Translations under genes and position numbers: made by a program
DNA from: Pyxicephalus adspersus
Taxonomy: Eukaryota; Chordata; Amphibia; Anura; Pyxicephalidae
Reading direction: 5' to 3'
DNA length: 64,000 nucleotides
Assembly: GCF_032062135.1 (NCBI RefSeq)
Contig: NC_092859.1
Span: forward strand, 46,369,888-46,433,887
In this document: in pieces, positions 36,601 to 48,869 of the stretch
Numbering within the stretch: position 1 is the first letter of the stretch
How the letters are laid out: each line of letters begins with the position of its first letter
The notes under the pieces: model-generated
What the model saw: the letters and a program-made list of their open reading frames with translations, nothing else
What the model was told of the DNA's origin: nothing
Database searches by the model: none

Positions 36601-38032
36601 CGATTGTACGATTGCAAATCACACTGATAAACCAAGCTTGGAAAAAAAAGTGTTATTGTTTAGCCAGTAAATACTCAGAAGTCCCAAGGTATATACTCCT
36701 CACACATTTCACCCAAGAATCAATATAATCTTGATTTCTTTGCCATCCTGGGTGGCATTAAAAACACAGACATTCAAACACTACTAAGAAGGAGATAGTA
36801 TAGTATATTTTCCTTTAGATAAAAAGTGACATGAAAATCCAAAATCGAAAACATAACAATACATTTTGCTTAAGTATTTTTAAAAGCCAACCTTTTTTCT
36901 AAATTTTTAATGAAGTAGAGAGAAATTAAAACCACTATTTTCACACTAAGTTTTTTCTTTACATGTCTTGTTGACTTAGCAGGTAGTGATAGGATAGTAA
37001 AATCATTAAAAAATACCATATAGGTTATCACCAATAATATTATACAAACCTAACTAAGATAACTATGAACTTTGATACCTATCCATGGCCAAGAACAGTA
37101 AGGAGCCAACTGAAATAATGATAAATAACATTTTACCAGAAACAAAAATTTATGCAAAAAGGCCTTTCAACAGATTATTTTTTGCTTCACATGAAAAGTA
37201 TGAGTAATCTTCATTTTTAATGTGTAGTAAACTTTCATTTGATATTTACTTGAACTTATGCTACAAAGCAGTATGTATGTGTTGTTTCAACATTATTAAT
37301 AATTGTCAATATTTGATTAAAAATGTTAAAATGTCTTCAGAAAAAGGTAAGTCCTACAAAGTTCCTAGAATAAGTAGTAGTAGCTTTTATCATTTTTTTA
37401 TAATGACAGTAATTGTATAACATTTTCAAATAGATGTTTAAATAGATGCTCATCTTCTTCCAGCCTTGGGAACTTTAATAAATTAGGCCCAAAGACACCA
37501 GTTAAAACCATTATATAAGTCATTTGAGAGCTTCTAAAACATAAAAAGAGCCAAAAGTTATATAAATGTACTATATTTAACTATATTATACAATTGTTAA
37601 CTATATTAACAATATTCATATTTGAGATGAAGTAAATGTAATGGACGTTTAGCCTAAATATTATTTTTAGACAAAAATGTGTTACAGAAATATATTCTAA
37701 AATCTCCTAAGTATGTAAGACATACTGATTTGGCTTTTCTAAGGTTTCTGCATTATTGAGTTTGATCATAAATTTTTATTGCCAAAGGAAACCAATAAGT
37801 TGACTTTGATCACTTCGTTAAAGGCTGCTTGGTGTAATAATTGCATTTTTAAAACAAATGCCATTTAAAATAAATTAAATAAATTAAACTTTGAAATGTA
37901 AATTAGAATTCATAAGGTAATAATAATATCAGCATATTAACTTGCAAGAACGCAAATTAAGTCCCTCAAAGTTTCCCATAACTATGCAAAGCTTTATGAC
38001 ATTAGTGTAAATGATATGTTGAACACAAAAAG
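33617..38032. other. AT-rich spacer between A3 and B3
   Basis: No gene is seen. This is the cleanest copy of the A-B spacer, without any of the insertions found at 1380-2893 or 21062-24365, so it serves as the empty-site reference. A (TA)13 run is at 35425-35450. Confidence 0.6.
35425..35450. repeat. (AT)n microsatellite
   Basis: Pure AT run at the position equivalent to 20344-20376 and 51718-51785. Confidence 0.9.
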
Positions 38033-38038
38033 ACTTAC

Positions 38039-40465
38039 CTGGTCAATATTATTACCAGCCAAGAGTCTTTTGCAATTCTCCGATCTGAGCCCTGAATCAT
38101 CAGTGTCAATTAAATTTTCCACAGGGACATTTTGATTTGATGGAACATATGTAAAGTCGTTGTCTGCCGAATCCAAGGTCACACAAAAGTTATATGGGTA
38201 GGGGAGAGTTAAAGTCCCATCACTATACATGGAGAGTACTCTTGGGTCCATCGGAGGATACAAACTTGTACTAAAAGAAGTTGTTGGGGGGTTTGAACCC
38301 TTACACTTTGATATGATAAACACTATAATAGTTACAATAAATAAAAGGGAAATCAGTGCTAAGGCAACCACTAAGTATAGCTGCAGATTTGAATCAGGAT
38401 TTCCATCTTTAGCATGACTGTCAATTTTAGGAACTATTTGTTGAAAACTGTCTGCAATAACAAGACTTAGGGTGGTAGTAGCTGAGAGAGAGGGAACTCC
38501 ATTGTCTTTCACCATCACCACAACTTTATGATTCAGGATATCTTTTCCTTGAAAGACCCGTGATGTCCTGATTTCTCCAGTAATTTCATTGATGATAAAA
38601 TAAAACGGTTCAGAGACGTGCATGAAATGATAAGACAACCAAGAGTTATGTCCAGAGTCTTCATCCACTGCAACCACCTTTGTTATTAAGGATCCAGGTT
38701 CAGAGGTGAAAGGGACCATCTCAAACATAGTTGAGCCTTGTTCTGGTGAAGGGTACAGGATCTTTGGTGCATTGTCATTTTGATCTATTATCCGGATAAT
38801 CAATGTGACATTGCTGCTTAGAGGTGGTGACCCATTATCTCTAGCAGTTACTTGTAATACAAACTCCTTCTTTTGCTCATAATCAAAAGACCTCTGAGCA
38901 TAGAGAACCCCTGTTTCTCTATTAATGGACATATATGTGGATATTTGAAGATCTTCTATATTGGTTTTGCCAATGGAATATATTACTTTAGAATTGTCAC
39001 CAGTATCAGGATCTGAAGCACTTACATTGTATATTGAGGCACCTGGTAAGTTGTTTTCTGACACATACGCAACAAAAGCAGATTTCATAAAAATTGGTGG
39101 ATTGTCATTCATATCTGATATCTCCAATATGATGGTTCTTCTACTGGAAAGTGGAGGAGATCCCCGGTCAGAAGCTACAACAGTTATGTTGTAATTAGAA
39201 ATTGTTTCTCTATCCATTGCTTTGGTAGTAACTATCCTATAGAATCTATTTGATGACAGAATTAATTCAAATGGTACCTTCCCTACAATCTGACAGTCAA
39301 CTTCCCCATTTTCCCCAGAATCTTGATCATGAACCCTTATAATAGCAATCTCTGTTCCAGGTTCAGAATCCTCAGGAATAGATGAAGATAATGAGGTAAT
39401 AGTTATCTCAGGAGCATTATCATTGTCATCTATCACTTCTATTAGTACCTTGGCATGGGCGACAAGGCCTCCTCCATCTTTGGCTTGTATAGATAGTTCA
39501 AAATTCTTTAATTTCTCAAAATCAAAATTTTTGTTTGTTTTAATTTCCCCATTGGTAGAGTTAATATTAAACATACCTGTATGATGAATGTTTTCTGAGC
39601 TTTTACTAAATGAGTATGTGATCTGTGCATTGGTGCCTTCATCTTTGTCCGTTGCCTCCACTATAATTACAGTGGAATTATTAGGAACATTTTCATTGAC
39701 ACTGACTTTATACACATTTTGTGAAAACATAGGAACATTGTCATTGGCATCAGTAATAGTTATTTTAATTAGGGCTGTCCCAGATTTAACAGGATTTCCT
39801 CCATCCATAGCTGTAAGAATAAATTCATGAATATTTTGCGCCTCTCGATCCAAAGCTTTTTCTAAAATCAGTTCTGGAAATATACTTCCATCTTCTCTAT
39901 TTGTCTCAGAAAGAGTAAAATATTGAGTTTCACTGAGCTTGTATTTCTGAATAGAATTAATACCAATATCTGGATCTTCTGCACTCTGCAAAGCAAATCT
40001 GGCTCCTGGCAAAGTGAGTTCAATAATTTCTAGAGTAATGGTATCATGAAAAAACACTGGAGCATTATCATTTAGATCTTTAATGTCTATATTGATGCTG
40101 AAAACATAAAAGGGATTTTGAACAATTGCATCAAATACAAGTGAACAGGTAGCTGCTGATCCACACAACATCTCTCTGTCTATCCTGTCCTTCACATACA
40201 GGTTTCCATTACCTAGATTCACATAAAAATATTTTTCTGAAACATGGGACACAATCTGCAGTTTTCTAGATGAGAGCTGTTTAATATCTAATCTGAGATC
40301 TTCTGCAATGTTTGATATTACAGAATCTTTTCCCATTTCTTCTACAATGGAATAATGAATCTGATCAGAGACTGAATGACACAGATAAGGAAATAGGAAG
40401 AAAAATATTACTTGCCATTGTATTCCTTTGTATGTCTGTTCTTTGAGCTCAGGCATTTTCAGCAT
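38039..40465 (-). CDS. pcdhg: Clustered protocadherin variable exon A3 (gamma-like), intact
   Basis: An uninterrupted 809-codon exon ending ...NNIDQ at CAG before a GTAAGT donor (38033-38038). Layout as in A1: signal peptide 1-33, six cadherin repeats, Cys101-X5-Cys107 (GSAAT between) in EC1, helix about 694-718, 91-residue tail with DPRVLSMYSDGTLTLPYPYN. Most differences from A1 are single residues scattered over the ectodomain, for example ENVPNNSTV in EC3 versus ENAPINSTV, and MNDNPPIF at the EC4-EC5 linker. A2 is closer to A3 than to A1 in leader and tail. Role by family is homophilic neuronal cell recognition after splicing to shared constant exons. CSE is at 40671. Confidence 0.95.
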
Positions 40466-40670
40466 GTAATCTTCTTCAAAATGTTTTTAGGAAATATAAT
40501 CCAGGGGTGTAGAAAAAGTATAAATTGTTCAGTCCAAAAAATAACAATAAATGTTCAGTATTTTGTCTGTAAGGGATCCAGAAAATGGCTGTGTCCTTTC
40601 TTGAAGAGCCTGCAGTGTAACAGTGTGTAAAACACTAGAGGATCACCAGTTCTGTACATTTCTTGGTAAA

Positions 40671-40687
40671 ACAGCGGCGCTCTGAGG
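40671..40687 (-). promoter_or_regulatory. CSE promoter element of exon A3
   Basis: Perfect 17-bp CSE, 206 bp upstream of the A3 start codon. Confidence 0.85.
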
Positions 40688-41128
40688 CCAAAGTGGGGAA
40701 ATGCAGCAGCAGGAAAAGTCCTTTAAAACTATTACTTTTCAACTATTTATATATATTTAGTGTTGTATTATGTATGGGCACATGGCGGATTGAATGCTCA
40801 ATTTTGTACGTAATCAACACAATGTAAATTATGAAAAAAAAAAATGATGTAAATATAAAATAGAGCAACACTGCAAACTAACAATTTATTTGATAAATGC
40901 TGATGTAGTTAAATGTTTTTTTATTTATCTAGGGCAAAAATAAATGTTTATGTTTAAGACTTGAATGCATAATATATGATTTCTCTATTTAAACTTTTGG
41001 TGAAAGTAAAGCAGAATAATTATTATATTCTAAACATGAGACATTTGATTACAAAAATTACTGAAAAAGGTGAAAGTAAAGAATTGCAACACTTAGGAAA
41101 TAATTTCTTTAAGTGTACTATATATACC

Positions 41129-41169
<41 letters not shown>

Positions 41170-41698
41170 TAATAGACAAATCAAACATGACATATTAAAC
41201 TTTATATGACATATATTTTATAAATGATGAGAAGGTTACTTAACTTTAATGAAGAACACAGTTTTGATTATTTTTATCACAGGGTTTTAATATACCCATT
41301 GAAAAGTTATGCCTCCTAAATATCTTATATCCTCTGCAGAGAACTGCAAATCTGTAATGTTTGTGGATACATAGCATGCTCTTTTCAGAACATCTTTCTT
41401 TGTGGCCCCTGCATTGTGCTACGATAAAGTGTAAACACCAACATCAATCAATCTTTTTTTAGGAAGAAAGCTGACATTGCAGCAGCTATTCTGTATTCAA
41501 TTGTTAGAAAACTGCTAGCAGCATTTACAGATTAACTGCATAAACAAATAGTTTTTCAAGGTAAGACCAAATTTAATATACCAACTCAAAAAAAATGTCC
41601 ATATGATTGTGAACTTTTTTGCTTTCACTTAAAGCTGAATTACCAGTACAATCTTTCATTTATTTAAAAGGGTAGATAACTTTCACAGTGTCACGGTT
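40688..41698. other. AT-rich spacer upstream of A3
   Basis: No gene is seen. Paralogous to 9155-11344 and 26408-27746 with several deletions. A (TA)n microsatellite occupies about 41131-41165. Confidence 0.5.
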
Positions 41699-41832
41699 GG
41701 GATGGTGGACCCCCCTGTGTCATCAGCGCACTTGGCAGAGTTGTGACACCAGGCCCCCGGCTTCACCAACGCACCCCAGAAAGGGTTATGGACTTCAGGG
41801 GGTGGTGCCCAGGTTGTGTCCATCCATGTGTC
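41699..41832. repeat. LTR-like interspersed repeat, truncated third copy
   Basis: Begins TGTCACGGTTGGGATGG like the copies at 11345 and 27747, but is cut after gttgtgtccatcca. What follows (gtgttatttt, then unit spacer) shows that a deletion removed the rest of this repeat together with the adjacent GC-rich remnant. Confidence 0.55.
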
Positions 41833-41835
41833 AAT

Positions 41836-42907
41836 AACAAGTGTTATTTTTTTTTTAAGGTTCCACTTTAATTTTCTTGAAGAATGTGAGGAATTTAGAT
41901 CTCCTTTAGGGAAAACAACCTTTACTATAGCTTAGCAGACAAATTATTTTGTATATTATGTTTACTAGTGCAAAAATATATTAAAATATGTATCAGAACC
42001 AAAATAACCACCACCTTAAGATGATCACTTTCATTTTTTTTTTTTACTAACGTTTACTAACAAAATCAATTTCAAATTTTTATTGAAATAAAAACAGCAT
42101 ATATCTTAGCAAACTACACAGTTTGGTTTTGTTTAGATGCATATTACTACTAACATTAATAAACAATTACTAGTAAGGCCTACTAGGAAAATTCAGAGTT
42201 TCCCCATATTGTCCTTATAGTTATCTTACTTGCCTTTGTCCCAAAGTAATGTCATCTGTGTGATAAACAATATTCCCAATATTTGCAGTAAATTAAATTA
42301 CACACAGCCATATTGCATTGTATGCTGTATAGGAGGAAAGCTGTCCATTTGTTGACTCCGATCATTTCACAATTCACTTCAGTTTTCCTGGTTCATTAAC
42401 ACAGCAATTGGAGGTGTGTCCTTTCATCTCTACACATCAAAGAGTTCTACTCATCCTCCAAGAAACAGGAAAATTAAACTGGTAAAAATAATCTGCTAAA
42501 TAATTATTTAAAAGAAAAATGTCATAGAAGTCATGAAGGTGGAATAAATCTATAGGGACAAAGGTAAAACTCTGTCATGTATTAAAATACTCTGACCAAC
42601 AAGGAAGTTTTACAGTTAGTTGTCGGTAAACAAAATCTAAACTTCCTTGAAATAAGGTCAAGGAGTTTCTTGAATAGATAATTATTCCAAAAAGTATGTT
42701 TTATTTCAACCAATGGAGTTATTTTGTAAAAGTAGAGGTGAAACAAGGAAGAAATTTGGCAGCATTGAGTGGAAGTTAGTTACATGGATGGTTATATTTT
42801 TGCTTTAGGCTTACACATCAGCTGGCACAGGTTAGAAGATATATATAACAAAGTTGAGATGGAGGGTTTTATAGTTTATCATGTTCATCAAGTTATCATT
42901 TTGTATT
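41836..42907. other. Spacer between C3 relic and A3
   Basis: No gene is seen. Paralogous to 12131-13120. Confidence 0.5.
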
Positions 42908-43184
42908 TTAACCTCCTAGGCGGTTTATTTCTGTCCGGATTTATATGTCAAGAAGTGGTACTTTGTCTTTCATGAAAATCTATTTTACATTGTAGGCTTG
43001 TATTCTTAGGCATAACTCACCAAAATATGTCCAATATTTATGGTATCAGACGAGCAGGACACTAAAGGATACCAATGGGACCAGGTTAGTCTTTATTTAT
43101 TTTTTTTTTTTTTTAACTACCCTGAGTGTGCCTCGGGGTTACCGCTATCGGCTGTTTTTTTTTTTACCCCGAGCCAGAAGGTTA
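42908..43184. mobile_element. piggyBac-type MITE, short copy
   Basis: Starts TTAACCTCCTAGGCGGT, contains the subterminal cataactcaccaaaatatgtcc shared (inverted) with the 21733-22259 element, and ends in accccgagccagaaggttat, a decayed inverted end. The paralogous site at about 13111 is continuous (gtattttaacatgccaatatac). No coding sequence. Confidence 0.65.
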
Positions 43185-43442
43185 TCATACCAATATACAT
43201 AACCATAAACCAATATAATGATTGCTATGGATAAGTACATTTGGATGACAGGAGTATCATCACAACTATTATTTTTATTTTTTACATATCAAAAGGCATG
43301 TTTAGTTTCCACCTATAAACAGTGCCTTTGCACTCCTCTGTACATATAACATATATTTGATGTTTGAATGAACAACACACAATAAAAGCACCGTATGATA
43401 CGTATGAGTGGTTAGAGGCAGTAAAGACCCACAGTAGGAGAG

Positions 43443-43985
43443 CTACTTGTTTGTGAATTGTGCTTCATCTTTGCTTTCATTGTTAATTCTCAGAACAACA
43501 TGCTGAAAATCAGAAACAACTAGACTTAAGGTAGTAAAGGCTGAGAGACATGGGGATCCATTGTCTTCCACTATGACAACTGCCTTGTGAGTATTAACAT
43601 CCTTTTCCTGGAAGATGCAAGATGTCCTGATTTCTCCAATATCCTTATTAATTATGAAGTATACTGGTTCTGAGACTTGCATAAATTGATAAAACAGCCA
43701 AGCATTATGTCCAGAACCTTCAACCATTGCAACCAGCATTTTTATCAATGAACCTTGCTCTGATGTAAAAGGGACCATCTCACACTCAAACACAATTTAT
43801 TTTCTGATGATAGGTTCAAAAATTTTGGTGCATTGTAATTTTTGTTTACTATTCAAATTATTAGATTGTTCAATTTAGTATAGACTATTATCATTTATAT
43901 CCTTAATTTCTATATTCACAATATAAAGGATTTTTAACTATGATGTCAAATGTGAGAAAGCAGACATTTGCAGATTTTTTAAAAC
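43443..43985 (-). pseudogene. Protocadherin relic exon C3 (EC1 end fused to EC6)
   Basis: Third copy of the C lineage. The EC1 end (about 43985-43900) is followed by EC6 (open from about 43793 to the stop at 43443), with VPFTSEQGSLIKMLVAM and CIFQEKDVNTHKAVVIVED. The reading ends DEAQFTNK-stop as in C1 and C2. The segment around 43795-43860 is disrupted. The best conserved C promoter lies upstream at 44207. EC2-EC5, helix, tail and donor are all absent. Confidence 0.85.
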
Positions 43986-44206
43986 TCTCCAAGATTGGAG
44001 AAAATACACTTTCATTATGTAAACTGGGTGAACCAGAAAACCTGAAATGGATCTGATCTTGGATTGAAGACATTTGCTAACAAACAGTATACAACCTCGG
44101 AAATCAATTCCAGGTTTGTTGTTTTTAGGTTAAAAGGTATATTTTCAAGATATTCCAGATCTGCAGGATGTCTTAAAATACCAAAGGATCTTTTCTTTAT
44201 GGTCTT

Positions 44207-44223
44207 AAAGCGGCGCTTAAAGG
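44207..44223 (-). promoter_or_regulatory. CSE-like element of relic C3
   Basis: On the minus strand CCTTTAAGCGCCGCTTT keeps the AGCGCCGCT core of the CSE. It shows that the C lineage once had a standard clustered protocadherin promoter. Confidence 0.65.
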
Positions 44224-45259
44224 ACAAAGTTAGGAACTGCATTTCTGAAAATATATTTTACATCTAAAACTTCTAAAAAATGTCCTTTCAATTGAGGAAC
44301 AAAACATAGTCCAACACTTTTACCAAAAATAAAATTATTATACCAAACTATATATTAATATGTTTCTTCCCTTTAAGTGACAAATGACTCCCCATGCATG
44401 CACAGTCCAGAGTCCATAGATTTGGTGGTCCGCACGCTTCAACAGGTTGGGGACCACTGCATTACAGAACATAATTAAGTAGGCAAGAAAATATCTTAAT
44501 TCCTTCTATGTGAAGTTGATTGGTGTTAATGCAGTAGTTTGTGAAAGCAAGGTAAGAAAGAATAAAAACCATGTGGGCTTTGTCTTTTGTCAGAAATTTT
44601 ATTATATAATATAGATACTATAATGGGTGGTAAATGAAAGTAGCAAACTCACTTGCTTATCCTGTGGCCTAAGAGCTAAGTTGTGAGACCATTTTTGATT
44701 ACTATTAAAACTTTAAGGTTTCTAAGTGATTTTACCAGTTCTTTGCAGTAGTTATATTAAAATCAATTGGCAACTTAGGACATAAGAACACCAGAGACAG
44801 AAAAAAAAAGAATTAATGTTCTTAGCAGGGCTGGACAAGTTAGTATGGGATATTTGTATATTTAGGTCAAATAAAGAGCTGTATGACTTTGATTCCAAAA
44901 CATCCTTCCCACATTGTACTAAGCTCAAATACTGGTAAGTCTGTTGATGGCTACCTCTTCAAATAAATCCAAGCAGTAACTTATGATATTCAATTTTATT
45001 CTTTATACAATATTCCCCAATAAAATAATTGTGCCTGTCCCAATGACTTAACTTCTACAAAATTTCAGCTAGAAAAACACACAGCACATTCACTTTAAAA
45101 GATAGGTAGAACTCAAGACATCTAGGAATTGATGAAACAAAAGGTGAATTATGTGCCGGTGGCCCAGAACTGTTTGTTGTAAAATAAAAATGTGAAACAC
45201 ACCTTACAGGTATTGTCATCAGCAATCAAAAGTTTGCATTGGATAATATATAATAGATA
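44224..45259. other. Spacer between B4 and C3, with hAT remnant
   Basis: No gene is seen. About 44360-44455 is the right-hand remnant of the hAT-like element at 30601-31233 (ends ggttggggaccactg). The rest is paralogous to 14151-16024 and 31246-31690. Confidence 0.55.
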
Positions 45260-45265
45260 ACTCAC

Positions 45266-47698
45266 CTGCTCAGTACTCTTACTGGCCATTGGTTCTTTGC
45301 AACTTCCACTGCCAAGTCCTGAATCATCAGTGTCAATTAAATTTTCCACAGCGACATTTTGATTTGGTGGAACATATGTAAAGTCATTGTCAGCTGAATC
45401 CAAAGTCACACAGAAGTTATATGGGTAGGGGAGGGTTAAAGTCCCATCACTATACATGGACAGCACTCTGGGATCCATTGGAGGATACAAACTTGTACTA
45501 AAAGAAGTTGTTGGGGGTTTTGAACCTCTGCACTTTGATATGATAAACACTATAATAGTTACAATAAATAAAAGGGAAATCAGTGCTAAGGCAACCACTA
45601 AGTATAGCTGCAGATTTGAATCAGGATTCCCATCATTAGCATGACTGTCAATTTTAGGAACTACTTGTTGAAAACTGTCTGCAACAACAAGACTTAGGGT
45701 GGTAGTACCTGAGAGAGAGGGGACTCCATTGTCCTTCACCATCACCACAACTTTATGATTTAGGATATCCTTTCCTTGAAAGACCCGTGATGTCCTGATT
45801 TCTCCAGTAATTTCATTGATGATAAAATAAAACGGTTCAGACACTTGCATGAAATGATAAGACAGCCAAGAGTTATGTCCAGAGTCTTCATCCACTGCAA
45901 CCACCTTTGTTATTAAAGATCCAGGTTCAGAGGAGAAAGGAACCATCTCAAACATAGATAAACCATTATCTGGTGGAGGGTACAAGATTTTTGGTGCATT
46001 GTCATTTTTATCTACTATTCGGATAATCAATGTGGTATTGCTGCTTAGAGGTGGTGACCCATTATCCCTAGCAGTAACTTGTAATACAAACTCTTTGTTT
46101 TCTTCATAATCAAAAGACCTCTGAGCATAGAGAACTCCAGTCTCCATATTAATGGAGAGGTAAGTGGCTATTGTGAGATCTTCTGTATTTGTATTAAAAA
46201 TTGAAAACATTATTTTAGCATTGTCACCGGCATCAGGATCTAAAGCTATTACAGTGTATATTGAGGCTCCAGGTAAGTTGTTTTCTGATACATATGTTAC
46301 AAAAGTGGATTTCACAAACACTGGTGGATTGTCATTAGTATCTGATATTTCCAATATGATGGATCTTCTGGTAAAAAGTGGAGGAGATCCTCTGTCAGTA
46401 GCTATAATGGTTATATTGTAGCTAGGTATTTTTTCCCTATCAATTGGTTTTGTAGTAACTATCTTATAGAATCTATTTGATGACAGAATTAAATCAAATG
46501 GTACCTTCTCTATAATCTGACAGTCAACTTCCCCATTTTCCCCAGAATCTTTGTCATGAACCCTTATTACAGCAACTACTGTTCCAGGTTCAGAATCCTC
46601 AGGGATAGAAGATGATAATGAGGTTACGATTATCTGAGGAGCATTATCATTGTCATCTATCACTTCTATTAGTACCTTGGCATGGGCAACAAGGCCTCCA
46701 CCATCTTTGGCTTGTACAGATAATTCAAAATTAAATAACTCCTCAAAATCAAATTTTTTGTTTGTTTTAATTTCACCACTTGTAGCATTGATGCTAAACA
46801 TACCTGTATGATAAATGCTTTCTGAGGTTTTACTAAATGAATATGTGATATGTGCATTGGTTCCTTCATCTTTGTCAGTTGCCTCCACTATAATTACTGT
46901 TGAGTTAACAGGAACATTTTCATTGATACTAACTTTATACACATTTTGTGCAAATATTGGAACATTGTCATTGGCATCAGTAATAATTAGTTTAATTATG
47001 GCTGTTCCAGATCTAACTGGATTTCCTCCATCATAGGCTTTGAGAATCAGTTCATGAATACTTTGTGTCTCTCGATCTAAAGATTTTTCTATTACAAGTT
47101 CTGGAAATGAATTCCCATCCTCTTTGCTTGTCTCAGACAGTGTAAAGTAATAATTATCACTGAGCTTATATGTCTGTATGGAATTAATACCAATATCTGG
47201 ATCTTCTGCATGTTGTAAAGCAAATCTGGCTCCTGGTAATGTTAATTCAGTAATTTCCACAGTAACGGTATCAGGAAAAAACACTGGAGCATTATCATTT
47301 ATATCCTGAATTTCTATGTGAATATTGAAAAAATAGAGAGGATTTTCAACCATGGCATCAAATTTTAGAGAACATGTATTTACTTTCCTACAGAGTGTTT
47401 CTCTGTCTATTCTGTCCTTCACACAGAGATTTCCATTAACTATATTCACATAAAAATATTTCTCTGAAACATGGGACATCATCTGCAGTTTTCTAGATGG
47501 AAGTTGTTTAGCATCTAATCCAAGATCTTCTGCAATATTTGCTATAACAGAGTCTTTCCTCATTTCTTCTGCAATAGAATAATGAATCTGACCAGAGACT
47601 GAATGACACAGCCAGGAAAATAAGAAGGAAAATATTACTTGCCATCTCATTCCTTTGTATGTCTGTAAATCTTCTTCCATCTCAGGCAGTTTCAGCAT
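45266..47698 (-). CDS. pcdhg: Clustered protocadherin variable exon B4 (gamma-like), intact
   Basis: An uninterrupted 811-codon exon ending ...KSTEQ at CAG before a GTGAGT donor (45260-45265). The leader is MLKLPEMEEDLQTYKG, intermediate between A and B leaders. Signal peptide about 1-35, EC1 with Cys-X5-Cys (RKVNT between), EC2-EC6, helix about 696-720, 91-residue tail with FTYVPPNQNVAVEN. EC1 differs from B2 in AEDLGLDAKQLPSRK and a methionine-rich QMMSHVSEK, giving it potentially distinct trans-recognition residues. From EC6 onward it is almost identical to A1, A3 and B2. Expected role is homophilic adhesion after splicing to constant exons. CSE is at 47906. Confidence 0.95.
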
Positions 47699-47905
47699 TT
47701 ACTGTAAATCTTCCCAAAATCATTTAAAATATAATCCAATGAAGAAATGGTGTACTAAATTTCTCTTTTACAAGCCAGAAAAATCAGAAAATATGTGTTT
47801 TGTGTACAAAAGGTCCAAAATGGCTGTATCCTTTCTTGCAGAGGTACAGTGTGTTACAGTGTAGAATATGCTGGTAGACCTCAATTCTGCTTATTTCTTG
47901 GTTAT

Positions 47906-47922
47906 ACAGCGGCGCTCTGAGG
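47906..47922 (-). promoter_or_regulatory. CSE promoter element of exon B4
   Basis: Perfect 17-bp CSE, 208 bp upstream of the B4 start codon. The surrounding leader has diverged from B1-B3 while the CSE is unchanged. Confidence 0.85.
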
Positions 47923-48205
47923 ACAAGCTATGAAACTGCAGCATGGAGGGAATAATAATTTTTCAACAAGTACTTTTAAATCATTTTGTTATACTTTATT
48001 TTTGCATATGTCTGGGTGTGAATTATGTATTAACACATGGCATATTGGGTATATCATTTTTGTATGATAATGATACACTATACATTATAAAACAATTGTA
48101 TTTACAAAGTTGTAATTTTTTTTTGCCTATCAAAATGCAAATGTTTATATTTCAAAAATTACATATCAAAAAATAACAAAATGTACAAATCAAAATGGAA
48201 GAGGA
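47923..48205. other. Spacer upstream of B4 promoter
   Basis: Short AT-rich spacer, no gene seen; the piggyBac element begins at its right end. Confidence 0.5.
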
Positions 48206-48716
48206 TTAACCCCCTGAACGGTAACTCCGACTGTGACTCTGGGTAGAAAAAAGATGCTAAAAACGGTAACCCTGAGTCACGCTCGGGGTAGCTAATTAAG
48301 TGAAATAGAAATAATAAATCGAGCCTTACCTGATCCGCCGGCATCCACCTTCATTCTCCATCTTCCTGCGCGTCTCCTCCCTTCTTTCTGGCTACTTCTT
48401 CTGCATCTGATGGGTCACCGGGGGAGTTCCCCGTGACGTTAGTGCGTGCAGCCAGTGCGGGCGTGGCGGAAAATTTAAATTTTTTTAGCTGTATTGAATC
48501 CAATACAAAGTAGCCAGTATTTTTTTGAATATTGCATTTGGGGCGTGGCTGTAAATTCACATAAATTTGTTTTGGATTCAATATAAATAAATGTACTGAA
48601 TCCAATACAAACTAGCCAGTATGTTTTTGATTGTTGGAGTGAGAGTTGGAGTGTTACACTGTTACAGTGCCTGGCCTATCTGCGATTACATTTGATTACT
48701 GACCTCTGCCTGTCGC

Positions 48717-48868
48717 CTGCCTTACCTCTGCCTGGATTCTGACCTCGTCTTGGCTTGCTGCCTGCCTGACCTCTGCCTGGATTCTGACCACTTCTCTGTC
48801 TGCCACCTGCCTGACCTCTGCCTGGATTCTGACCACATCTCTGCTTGCCACCTGCCTGAGCTTTGAGG
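48717..48868. repeat. Tandem repeat, three and a third 45-bp units
   Basis: Units start at 48717, 48762, 48807 and (partial) 48852 with ctgcctgacctctgcctgga. The array lies between the 5' end of the piggyBac element and the transposase remnant. Long open frames on the minus strand here are a product of the repeat. Confidence 0.85.
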
Positions 48869-48869
48869 A

